Under the pieces are notes generated by a model that searched no databases, had not been told where the DNA came from, and worked only from the letters and a program-made list of their open reading frames with translations. From contig JBCCFL010000022.1 in NCBI GenBank assembly GCA_039029735.1, forward strand, positions 26,065 through 90,064: a DNA stretch of 64,000 nucleotides, in the 5' to 3' direction. This document shows positions 53,572 to 61,945 of this stretch, piece after piece. The position numbers were made by a program, and so were the translations under genes. Positions within the stretch are counted from its first letter, which is position 1, and each line of letters begins with the position of its first letter. Origin of the DNA: CADEDH01 sp039029735. GTDB lineage: Bacteria > Actinomycetota > Acidimicrobiia > Acidimicrobiales > SZUA-35.

Positions 53572-54234
53572 GTGTCGAAGGAATCACGCCGTGACAACCG
53601 CCGGAACCGAGACGACATCCTCGATGCGTCGCCCCCGGATCAGGATGGGTCCCGCTTCTTCATGGCGGTGATCGCCCTCATTGTGATCGCTGGTGCCGCT
53701 GGCATCGTGGCCCTCGCCTTCAGCCGCGAGAGTGTGGTGGGCGTCTCCCCCGAAGCCGGCATCGACCACTGGCACGACGCCTATCTGGTGCACCGCTGTG
53801 GCGAGGATCTCCCGGCGTCGAGCAACACCGACGGTGACAACGGGATCCACACCCACGGCAGCGGGCTGATCCACACCCACCCGTTCAACGTGAGCGCGTC
53901 TGGCCCCAACGCCACGCTTGGCGTGTTCTTCGAGGCTATCGGCGCAGAGCTCACCGACGACAGCTACACGCCCGGCCCCGGCGAAGCTCCGATCCCGATG
54001 GACGAGGCCGACGGGTGCAATGGCGAGGACGCCGTGCTCCAGGTGGCCTACTGGTCGAACGCCTGGACCGTCTCCGAACCCGAGATCTTCACCGAGAACC
54101 TGGCCGACGTGCCGATCGCTGACGAGTCGGGCGGCGCCTACACGGTGGCGCTGCTCCCCGAGGGTGCAGAGATTCCGATGCCGCCGGCCGACCGGCTCAT
54201 CAACCTCGAACAGACCAACGGCAGCCGGGCCTAA
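53572..54234 (+). CDS. Single-pass membrane protein with histidine-rich extracellular domain
   Basis: A 220-residue protein from GTG 53572. An acidic/basic cytoplasmic head (about 25 residues) precedes one helix near 29-47 and an outer domain. That domain has many His residues (IDHWHDAYLVHRC, then GIHTHGSGLIHTHPF) and two further Cys, suggesting metal binding. I do not recognise a family with certainty. It is divergent from cofE. Confidence 0.7.
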   Translation: MSKESRRDNRRNRDDILDASPPDQDGSRFFMAVIALIVIAGAAGIVALAFSRESVVGVSPEAGIDHWHDAYLVHRCGEDLPASSNTDGDNGIHTHGSGLIHTHPFNVSASGPNATLGVFFEAIGAELTDDSYTPGPGEAPIPMDEADGCNGEDAVLQVAYWSNAWTVSEPEIFTENLADVPIADESGGAYTVALLPEGAEIPMPPADRLINLEQTNGSRA

Positions 54235-54266
54235 CGGCGGCTCGCGCGCTGGCGCGAGGCGCTCAT

Positions 54267-55637
54267 CTAGAAGGCGTAGACGAACGACACCGTGCCGCGG
54301 CGGTGCCCTCCTCGGCCGGTAGTACCGAAGATCGGCGACTTCTGCTGCCCCAGAGCCAAGTTGTTGGCGTTGTTCGGTGTACGGCGTGACGGGTCGCTGC
54401 TCTGGATGTCCTCGTAGTCGATTCGCACAGTGACCCTGCCCATCGATGCTGCGAGCCCGCCGATGAACCCGCCCTCCACGCCGCGCTCAGTGTCAGAGCG
54501 TCCATCGTTGTAGCGCAGGAAGCCTCGACCCACGCCACCAACAGATGATTCGAGGTAGATCGTTCTTCCCGCGAAAACGGTTGCTTTCTCCAAGACAACC
54601 TTGGCGCCGAACTCTGCCTCTGCTCGTCGCGTGCCACCCCGCAGTGCACCGAACGGCTCAATTCGTGCTTGAAAGCTCGCTGAAGTTGCGCGAGGTGCGG
54701 CCTGGCGCCTCACTGTGAACTCCTGCTCGGCGAACAACCGGTCTGCTCGCTTCTGCCAGTCGAAGTGTGGGCTGTCCACGAATGGCAGATCGTGAATGGC
54801 GTCCTGAATCGCCTCACCCCAGCGCGCGCTGTCCTGGCCAACGGAGGTCAGGGAATCGATACGCCAGCCGCCGCCCCGATAGACCGTGAACCCGATGTGC
54901 ATTGCTCGGGTCCCGACGTACGGGCCTTCTTCGGCCGTCGTGTAGGTGCTGCGCCTTCCTTTCGTCCCCGCTGGTAGGACAGGCCCCGGAGCTGGCGTCT
55001 CCATGTCGATGATTGTTGCTCCCAGTACGAGGCCGAGGCTGTTCCGCCATCTGAAGAAGAACTTGAGAGCAGCAGTCGGTCCCTGGTCACTACCAGCCCC
55101 AGGGTTGATGCCGCGACCGTCGTTTTGGTAAATGACCCACAGTTCGCGTCCCGGCACTGGGTCGAGGACTGACGGAAGGCTCGTTGCGAGTTGCTTCTGA
55201 GCTGCCGTCGGGATGGGAAACGTCACGCTGAACGGCTTGTGCCTACGATCGGGCGCCGCTGAGATCAGCGTCGGCACCCTGAACGGCGGCTTCACTGGCA
55301 GGAGTCGCTCGATTGCGCTGGCCGCCGAGAGTTTCTTGGCCCGCATGTGATCGACAGCCATCTGTCGTTGCTCGGAATCGGACAACTGTCGAGGTGGTCG
55401 CATTCGGAGTGACGTCGGCGCCGATGCGGAATGGCCGCTGTCTCGAACGCTGCCAGACGGGCGGCGATCGACCATCGGGCGGGCTCCGTTGACCAGCGTT
55501 TGCACGGCACGATTGCCTGCCGTCGCTTGGAGTTGCAGGACCGTATTGGCACGCGTTCTGCTGGCGGCCGGTGAACGGAACGACGTATTCGTTCCCGCCA
55601 ATCCCAACTGAGTTTCGTGCTGCGATCGGGCGCGCAT
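54267..55637 (-). CDS. eCIS-associated-type protein with GNRAV motif and C-terminal barrel-like region
   Basis: A 456-residue protein. Residues near 33-48 (LQLQATAGNRAVQTLV) match the short helix found at the N-terminus of proteins associated with extracellular contractile injection systems and DUF4157-type toxins. The middle (residues 130-300) is unfamiliar; the end has alternating hydrophobic strands and terminates in VSFVYAF. Codon use is less GC3-biased than its neighbours. No signal peptide. No injection-system genes lie in the window. It may be a secreted toxin or effector acquired horizontally. Confidence 0.6.
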   Translation of the reverse strand: MRARSQHETQLGLAGTNTSFRSPAASRTRANTVLQLQATAGNRAVQTLVNGARPMVDRRPSGSVRDSGHSASAPTSLRMRPPRQLSDSEQRQMAVDHMRAKKLSAASAIERLLPVKPPFRVPTLISAAPDRRHKPFSVTFPIPTAAQKQLATSLPSVLDPVPGRELWVIYQNDGRGINPGAGSDQGPTAALKFFFRWRNSLGLVLGATIIDMETPAPGPVLPAGTKGRRSTYTTAEEGPYVGTRAMHIGFTVYRGGGWRIDSLTSVGQDSARWGEAIQDAIHDLPFVDSPHFDWQKRADRLFAEQEFTVRRQAAPRATSASFQARIEPFGALRGGTRRAEAEFGAKVVLEKATVFAGRTIYLESSVGGVGRGFLRYNDGRSDTERGVEGGFIGGLAASMGRVTVRIDYEDIQSSDPSRRTPNNANNLALGQQKSPIFGTTGRGGHRRGTVSFVYAF

Positions 55638-55744
55638 GGGCCGACGCTAGCAAGCTCTCGGTTCCCGTTCGGGCAGACTCAGACGGTGCTGTCATGGCCT
55701 GACGGAGCAGACCAACCGCAGCCAGGCCGTGCGCAGTCTCGCCC

Positions 55745-56686
55745 TCAGCGACCTCCGGCCAGGCAGGCCCGAGCGAGGGCGTCGGTCACCTCGACCGACG
55801 CCATGATCGTGGGCATGGCCACGCACGTCATGCCGAGCGCCTCGACCTCGGGGCCAGCGTCAGCGTCCACCTCGTCGACCACGAGCGTGCCGATCAAATC
55901 GCGGTACCAGTCGGCAACGCCCACCACGGAGGCCTCACGGCCGAGTTCGGTCATCAACCGATCGGCGGGGCCCTTCAGCGCCTTGCCACCGATGATTGGT
56001 GACACGGCCACCACGTCGGCTCGGCGTGCGGCCAGGGCATCTCGAACTCCCGGTACTGCAAGCACCGGGTCGATCGACACCACGGGGTTCGAGGGGGCGA
56101 TCACGATCCGCTCTGCGGTTGCGATGGCGTCGAGCACCCCGGGAGCTGGCGTGGCCGCCTCGGCGCCTTCGAAGCGCACGGCCGTGACCGCAACGGCGTG
56201 TTGACGGCGCACGAAGTACTCCTGGAACGCGATCTCGCCCTCGTCGACCGTCGTGACGAAGGTCCGCAGTCGGTCGTTCGTCACCGGCACCAGATCGAAT
56301 CGCAGACCCCAGCGGGCCGCGATCTCGGCTGTCACCGACGACAGTGGTGCGCCCTCGGCCAGCCGCGAGGTGCGGTAGAGGTGGGTGCCGAGGTCGCGGT
56401 CGCCGAGGCTGAACCAGTTGCGATTCCCGTCGCCGCCGTAGTGGCCGAGTTCGGTCATGGCCTGCCAGGTTTCACCTTCGAGGCCCCAGCCGCGCTCGCC
56501 GCTCACGGCGCCGGCGGTGGTGTAGGTGATCGTGTCGAGGTCGGGGGAGATGTGGAGGCCGTGGAGCACCACGTCGTCGCCCACGTTGGCGATGGCGGTG
56601 ACCCCGGCAGGGTCGGTCACGCGGATCAGCCCGTTCAACAGCCGGGCCGCGCCCACCCCACCACAGATCACCGCCACCCGGGTCAC
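55745..56686 (-). CDS. cofD: 2-phospho-L-lactate transferase (F420 biosynthesis)
   Basis: A 313-residue CofD/FbiA starting at GTG 56686. The start TRVAVICGGVGAARLLNGLI, then AIANVGDDVVLHGLHISPDLDT, and the late VVAVSPIIGGKALKGPADRLM are diagnostic. It transfers the phospholactyl (or phosphoenolpyruvyl in actinobacteria) moiety to Fo. It begins 1 nt after the gmd stop on the same strand, an odd pairing of sugar and cofactor genes that may reflect a shared operon. Confidence 0.94.
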   Translation of the reverse strand: MTRVAVICGGVGAARLLNGLIRVTDPAGVTAIANVGDDVVLHGLHISPDLDTITYTTAGAVSGERGWGLEGETWQAMTELGHYGGDGNRNWFSLGDRDLGTHLYRTSRLAEGAPLSSVTAEIAARWGLRFDLVPVTNDRLRTFVTTVDEGEIAFQEYFVRRQHAVAVTAVRFEGAEAATPAPGVLDAIATAERIVIAPSNPVVSIDPVLAVPGVRDALAARRADVVAVSPIIGGKALKGPADRLMTELGREASVVGVADWYRDLIGTLVVDEVDADAGPEVEALGMTCVAMPTIMASVEVTDALARACLAGGR

Positions 56687-56687
56687 G

Positions 56688-57668
56688 TCAGATCTGGCTC
56701 CGGTGTTGGCGGGCCACAGCCTCGAGGTCGGCGTCGACCATCATCGCCACCAGGTCGGCGAAGCTCGTCTTCGGCTTCCACCCGAGCACCTGGCTGGCCT
56801 TCGCCGCGTCGCCGATGAGCAGGTCGACCTCGGCCGGACGCATGAACTTCTCGTCCTGGCGAACATGGTCGCGCCACTCGAGATCCACTCGCTTGAAGGC
56901 GAGTTCGCAGAATTCCTGCACCGAGTGGGTCTCACCGGTGGCCACCACGAAGTCGTCGGGCTCGTCCTGTTGGAGCATGAGCCACATCGCCTCCACATAG
57001 TCCCCGGCGAAGCCCCAGTCGCGCTGGGGATCGAGATCGCCGAGCACGAGGGTGTCGGCCAGGCCGAGCTTGATGCGGGCCACCTGGTTGGTGATCTTGC
57101 GGGTCACGAACTCCAGACCACGACGGGGGCTCTCGTGGTTGAACAAGATGCCGCTGCTGGCGTGGAGGTCGTAGCTCTCCCGGTAGTTCACCGTGATCCA
57201 GTGGCCGTAGAGCTTGGCAACGCCGTAGGGGCTGCGGGGATAGAACGGCGTGCGTTCGGTCTGGGGCACCTCCACCACCTTGCCGAACATCTCTGACGAG
57301 GAGGCCTGGTAGAAGCGGATGTCTCGGTCCACGTCACGAACGGCGTTGAGTAGCCGGGTGACGCCCAGCGCCGTGGTCTCACCGGTGAGCACGGCCTGCT
57401 GGAACGACGTCTGGACGAATGACTGGGCGGCGAGGTTGTACACCTCGTGCGGGCGATGGCGCTGGAGCACGTCGCGCAGTGACATCTCGTCGAGCAGGTC
57501 GCCCTGCACGATCTGGAGGTCGTCCTGGATGCGGGCGATGCGCTCGAAGTTGACCGTCGACGATCGGCGAACCATGCCGATCACCTCGTATCCCTGCGAG
57601 AGTAGGAACTCGGCGAGGTACGACCCGTCCTGGCCCGTGAGGCCCGTGATCAAGGCTCGTCGTGTCAT
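56688..57668 (-). CDS. gmd: GDP-mannose 4,6-dehydratase
   Basis: A 326-residue extended SDR. The NAD site is ALITGLTGQDGSYLAEFLL at 5-23, the substrate region YNLAAQSFVQTSFQQAV, the active site SSSEMFGKV and the YGVAK motif near 148, then NHESPRRGLEFVTRKI. It makes GDP-4-keto-6-deoxy-mannose. The true start is ATG 57668; the longer upstream frame lies opposite and is not used. Next to a reductase gene in the same direction, it forms a GDP-deoxyhexose pathway. Confidence 0.95.
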   Translation of the reverse strand: MTRRALITGLTGQDGSYLAEFLLSQGYEVIGMVRRSSTVNFERIARIQDDLQIVQGDLLDEMSLRDVLQRHRPHEVYNLAAQSFVQTSFQQAVLTGETTALGVTRLLNAVRDVDRDIRFYQASSSEMFGKVVEVPQTERTPFYPRSPYGVAKLYGHWITVNYRESYDLHASSGILFNHESPRRGLEFVTRKITNQVARIKLGLADTLVLGDLDPQRDWGFAGDYVEAMWLMLQQDEPDDFVVATGETHSVQEFCELAFKRVDLEWRDHVRQDEKFMRPAEVDLLIGDAAKASQVLGWKPKTSFADLVAMMVDADLEAVARQHRSQI

Positions 57669-57730
57669 CGTGAACTCGTTTCGTTGTGCGGCGGGAAAAC
57701 CGGTTGTACCAGATCCGCCGCCTGATCCGG

Positions 57731-58645
57731 TCACACTGCAGGCTGAGCCGATGTCCTTCTGCGGGCGTCGTCGAGCACGTCGGTGAGTGTGTCGGCGAGG
57801 GCGACCACCGGCTCCCACCCAGTCGCTCGACGGAGCTTGTCGTTCGAGCCCTGCAGTACCGGCAGGTCGACAGGGCGCATCCGGGCCTCGTCCGGCTGCG
57901 TCTCCACGGTGACGGTGGAGGCCGCCACCAGCGTGGCCAGCACCGACTCGATGCTCACCGCCTGGCCGCTGCACACGTTGTAGACCTCGCCGGCCTCGCC
58001 ATCTGTGGCGAGCAGGCGATAGGCCCGCACCACGTCTCGCACGTCGGTGAGGTCGCGCCGGGCGCTCAGGTTTCCGTGGTCCACCCGACCGCCACCGGCC
58101 AGCTCGGCCTCGGCCACCTGGGCCGCGAAGGCAGCGGCGGCGAACTGGGGGCTCTGGCCGACGCCGAGGTGGGTGAACGGACGCACGATCACCACGTCGA
58201 GGTCGAATCCCCGGTGGTACTGCTGGCCGAGAGCCTCGGCTGCCTGCTTCGACACGCCATAGGGCGAGCGCGGCTGCGCTGGGCGGTCTTCGGTGATGGG
58301 CTGTTCGTCCGCCGGCACGGTTCCGTACACATCGGCGCTGCTGATCAGCACCACCTTCTCGGTTTTCGACGCGACGGCCGCCTCCAGCACCGACTGGGTG
58401 CCGAGCGCGTTGATCTGGAACGTGCGCAGCGGGTCGCGCCACGAGCCGCTCACGTCGCTCCAGCCGGCCAGGTGGTAGATCACGTCAGGCTCGTGGAGCC
58501 GCACGGCGTCCACCCAGCCATCGGCGTCGAGCAGGTCCGGGCCCGACGACAGATCGAGGCCGATCACGTCGTCACCCGCCTCACTCAGGTGCTGGGTGAG
58601 GTGGGGCCCGACGAAGCCACCAGCGCCCGTGATCAGAGCCTTCAT
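57731..58645 (-). CDS. NAD-dependent epimerase/dehydratase (GDP-6-deoxy-D-mannose reductase-like)
   Basis: A 304-residue extended SDR from ATG 58645. The NAD loop is ALITGAGGFVGPHLTQHLS at 3-21; the active site is ISSADVYGT with YGVSK near 147. The early residues resemble RMD proteins that reduce GDP-4-keto-6-deoxy-mannose to GDP-rhamnose. Adjacent gmd (62 nt downstream) gives the substrate, supporting this assignment over UDP-sugar epimerases. Confidence 0.82.
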   Translation of the reverse strand: MKALITGAGGFVGPHLTQHLSEAGDDVIGLDLSSGPDLLDADGWVDAVRLHEPDVIYHLAGWSDVSGSWRDPLRTFQINALGTQSVLEAAVASKTEKVVLISSADVYGTVPADEQPITEDRPAQPRSPYGVSKQAAEALGQQYHRGFDLDVVIVRPFTHLGVGQSPQFAAAAFAAQVAEAELAGGGRVDHGNLSARRDLTDVRDVVRAYRLLATDGEAGEVYNVCSGQAVSIESVLATLVAASTVTVETQPDEARMRPVDLPVLQGSNDKLRRATGWEPVVALADTLTDVLDDARRRTSAQPAV

Positions 58646-58792
58646 CGGTGGGGACGACCTGTCGGTTCGGCGGGAGGCAACACGCCGACACCCTACCGGC
58701 GGGCCGTAGTCGGTCGATCGATGCCGCACGGCGGGCTGGATGTCGCTCAGTGCAGCCGCACGCCAATCCAACGGGACTAGTATCAACCCTTC

Positions 58793-61700
58793 GTGAGCGA
58801 CGTCTCGGTAGCGGAGCAATCCGAAGCGGCTCCCGCCACTGCAACCCGGGACCGGACCGCCGGCGCCGACGCGCCGCCCGTGGTGGCGGTGGTGGTCGCA
58901 GCCGATCCGGGGGAGTACTTCAGCGAGATGCTGTCGTCGCTCGGACGCCAGGATTACGAGAACCTGTCTGTGCTCGTGATCGATGCCGGCAGCGAGGAGC
59001 CGATCGCCGATCGGGTGGCCGAGGTGCTGCCCGACGCCTACCTCCACCGCATCACCGGCGAGCCCGGGTTCAGCGTGGCCGCCAACCAGGCAATCGAACT
59101 GGTCACCGGTTCGCCGTTCCTGCTGTTCTGCCACGACGACGTGGTGCTCGACGAGCAGTGCGTCTCGAAGCTGATGGGCGAGCTCTACCGCCAGAACGCC
59201 GGCATCGCCGGCCCGAAGATGGTGCGGTGGGACGACGATCGCAAGCTCCTCCAACTCGGCATGGGCGCCGACCGCTTCGGCGTCCTGGTCGAGCAGGTCG
59301 AGCGGGGCGAGTTCGATCAGGAGCAGTACGACCCGGTGCGCGACGTGTTCGTCGCTCCGGGGGGCTGCCAGCTGGTACGCGCTGACCTCTTCGTCGCACT
59401 CGGAGGGTTCGATCCCGCCATCACGCTGATGGGCGAGGACCTCGATCTCTGCTGGCGGGCCCATGCCGTGGGGGCGCGGGTGCTCGCCGTGTCCGCCGCC
59501 ACCGTTCGCCACCGCGAGTCGATGCCCGAGCGTCTCGGCGCCCGCGACCGCCGCAAGTTCCAGACCCGCCACCGTCTCCGTACCGTGATGGTCACGGCCG
59601 TCGGTCGGGCCCGGTTCACCACCGTGCCCACGGCGATGTTCCTCATCGTGCTGGAGGGCCTGTACTACCTCCTCACGGGCCGCCGGGGCCAGGCTCGCGA
59701 CATGTTCTCAGCCATCGGCTGGAACCTCACCCGAACCAACGACATCAGGCGTCGGCGTAGGGCACTGCGTCAGATCCGCCAACGCAGCCCGAAGGAGGTA
59801 CGGGCGTTCCAGATGGGCGGCTCGGCCGCCCTGAGCAACTTCTCGCGGGGCCAGTTCACCTCCGGGCAGGACCGCTTCTCCGGGTTTCTCGGTGCCGTCC
59901 GCTCGTCGTTCTCCGGTGAGGACTCCGGCAGCCTGCGGGACGCCACCGTGTTCATCCTTGGCCTCGTCGCGTTGATGGCGTTCAGCTCCCGCCACCTCCT
60001 CACGCGGGGGGTCGTGCCGGTGGGCCAGATCCCGATCGTGCCCGGTGCCAACCTTCTCTTCGCCGAGTTCTGGGGCGGGTGGCGATCGGCCGGTACCGGT
60101 GGCCCTGGCAACCCACCAACGGCCTACGCGATCCTCGGCCTCGGCCGCACGTTGTTCTTCTGGGCCCCGAGCCTGTTCGACAAGCTCATCGGCGTCGGGC
60201 CGGTCATGCTTGGCATCTTCGGTGCCTTCCGACTCACACGGCCGCTGGGAAGCGCCCGCAGCGCGGCCATCGCCGCCGTGTCCTACGCCACGAGCCCGCT
60301 GATCGTGTCGGCCTTCTCGGCCGGACGATGGGAGTCGATGGTGCTGTTCGCCGCTGCGCCGTATCTGATCGGGTCATTGCTGCGCATCGAAGGGCTCGCC
60401 CCCTACGGCAACCGGATGGGAACTGCGGCCACCCGCATCGTGCCCCGCAGCCTTCCCGTACTGGCGATCCGCTACGGGTTCCTCGTCGCGTTCGTCGCCG
60501 CCTTCGCCCCCTCAGTGGTGGTGCTCACCACGATCCTCGCGCTGGCGATGGGGCTGACGGCCGTGTTGGGCACGGGCGGGCTGCGCTACCGGGAGTACGG
60601 CCTGGCGCTGGCCACCGCCATCGTCGCCCCCGCTGCGCTCCACCTTCCCTGGGCCTACGACGTGATGCGTGGCATCACGTGGCGCTGGCTCGTCGGCCCC
60701 CAGTCGGCCGAAGCCGGCGTGGGGCAGTTCTTCGACCTGTTGCTCTTTGCGCCGGGTCGGCCGGAGGCCTCGTACTTCACCTTCGGGGTGATCCTCGTGG
60801 CCCTCATCGGGTTGGCCCTCGCCACCCGCCAGCACTTCGGGTTTGCCGCCCAAGGTTGGGCCGTTGCGCTGGTGATGATCGGCTTGGTGTGGGCCGGCGG
60901 GCGCGGTTGGATCCCGTTCAGCCTGCCGGCCGGTGAGTCGATCCTCGCGTTCGCCGCCGCCGGCCTGTTGTTGCCCATCGCTGCGGCGGTCAGGGCATTC
61001 GAGGCGTCGGCCGGTGAGGCCAAGCGTCCGCCGCTGCTCCGCGCTGCGTATGCAGCCACGTTCATGGGCGTGCTCGCCAGTGTGGTCGGTGGCCTGTTGA
61101 TGGCCGGCAACGGTGCGTGGCAGGCGCCCACGCAGAGCTACTCCACCTTCACTGGCTTCCTGGCCGAGGGGTTGGAGGAGGAGATCGGCGACAGTCGTGT
61201 GCTGTGGATCGGAGATCCCAGCGTGGTGCCGGTTGATGTGGTGCGGAGCCCCGGAGGCCTGAGCTATGCGGTCACCGACGGTGGCGTGCCGGAGGTCTGG
61301 GGCCGCTGGTCGGCCGGGCCGGTGGGTCGAACCGACGGCGTCGGCATCCAACTCGATCTGGCCCGTGAGGGGGAGACGGTTCGCCTCGGCCGCCTGCTGG
61401 CTCCCTATGGCATCGGCCTGGTGATCGTGGTCGACCAGCTGGCGCCTGCCCCCTACGAAGGCCCCCAGATCGACCCTGGTGATGGCGTGGTGCAGGCGCT
61501 CGGCCAACAGCTCGACCTGGAACGCACGCCCGGCATTCCCAACCTGATCGTGTTCAGCAACGAGGCGTCGGGTGGTGTGGCCTCGGCGCTTCCCACCGAC
61601 GCCGCAGCCGAGGCCGTGACTTCGGCTGATCAGCTCGACGTCGACCTGAGCAGCGGGCCACCGGTGTTCACCAACCAGCAGTCGGCCGGCCGCTGGCTCC

Positions 61701-61945
61701 TCGACGTGCCTGGTGAGGTACCGGTGCTGCTCGGCGCCCCGAACGACGGGCTGCGTCTCAACGGACAGTCGGACCAGCTCATCACCGGCTTCGACGGGCT
61801 GGCGGTTGTGCCATCGTCGGCGTCGGGCCAGGTGGAGGTCGGCTACCCGACGCCGATCGCCCGTCGTGGCGTGCTCGTGCTCCAGCTGATCGTGCTCGCC
61901 CTGGGGGCCGTCGTGGCCCAGACCAGGCGGGAGGTGCAGGCATGA
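58793..61945 (+). CDS. Large membrane glycosyltransferase: GT2 domain plus polytopic C-terminal part
   Basis: A 1050-residue protein from GTG 58793. Residues about 22-265 form a GT2 domain: VVAVVVAADPGEYFSEML, FCHDDVVLDEQ (DDx) and FDPAITLMGEDLDLCWRAH. From about 280 to 770 there are a dozen or so hydrophobic helices, followed by a 250-residue non-membrane domain and a last helix near 1022-1043. The layout fits actinobacterial surface-polysaccharide polymerase-like GT2 proteins. The next gene overlaps by 4 nt, encoding a DUF5719-like protein; the two are likely partners. Confidence 0.85.
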   Translation: MSDVSVAEQSEAAPATATRDRTAGADAPPVVAVVVAADPGEYFSEMLSSLGRQDYENLSVLVIDAGSEEPIADRVAEVLPDAYLHRITGEPGFSVAANQAIELVTGSPFLLFCHDDVVLDEQCVSKLMGELYRQNAGIAGPKMVRWDDDRKLLQLGMGADRFGVLVEQVERGEFDQEQYDPVRDVFVAPGGCQLVRADLFVALGGFDPAITLMGEDLDLCWRAHAVGARVLAVSAATVRHRESMPERLGARDRRKFQTRHRLRTVMVTAVGRARFTTVPTAMFLIVLEGLYYLLTGRRGQARDMFSAIGWNLTRTNDIRRRRRALRQIRQRSPKEVRAFQMGGSAALSNFSRGQFTSGQDRFSGFLGAVRSSFSGEDSGSLRDATVFILGLVALMAFSSRHLLTRGVVPVGQIPIVPGANLLFAEFWGGWRSAGTGGPGNPPTAYAILGLGRTLFFWAPSLFDKLIGVGPVMLGIFGAFRLTRPLGSARSAAIAAVSYATSPLIVSAFSAGRWESMVLFAAAPYLIGSLLRIEGLAPYGNRMGTAATRIVPRSLPVLAIRYGFLVAFVAAFAPSVVVLTTILALAMGLTAVLGTGGLRYREYGLALATAIVAPAALHLPWAYDVMRGITWRWLVGPQSAEAGVGQFFDLLLFAPGRPEASYFTFGVILVALIGLALATRQHFGFAAQGWAVALVMIGLVWAGGRGWIPFSLPAGESILAFAAAGLLLPIAAAVRAFEASAGEAKRPPLLRAAYAATFMGVLASVVGGLLMAGNGAWQAPTQSYSTFTGFLAEGLEEEIGDSRVLWIGDPSVVPVDVVRSPGGLSYAVTDGGVPEVWGRWSAGPVGRTDGVGIQLDLAREGETVRLGRLLAPYGIGLVIVVDQLAPAPYEGPQIDPGDGVVQALGQQLDLERTPGIPNLIVFSNEASGGVASALPTDAAAEAVTSADQLDVDLSSGPPVFTNQQSAGRWLLDVPGEVPVLLGAPNDGLRLNGQSDQLITGFDGLAVVPSSASGQVEVGYPTPIARRGVLVLQLIVLALGAVVAQTRREVQA

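Noticed and set aside
57669..58442. N-terminal extension of the gmd frame
   Set aside because: It is opposite in frame to the reductase gene at 57731-58645 and is Arg/Pro-rich; gmd begins normally with MTRRALITG.
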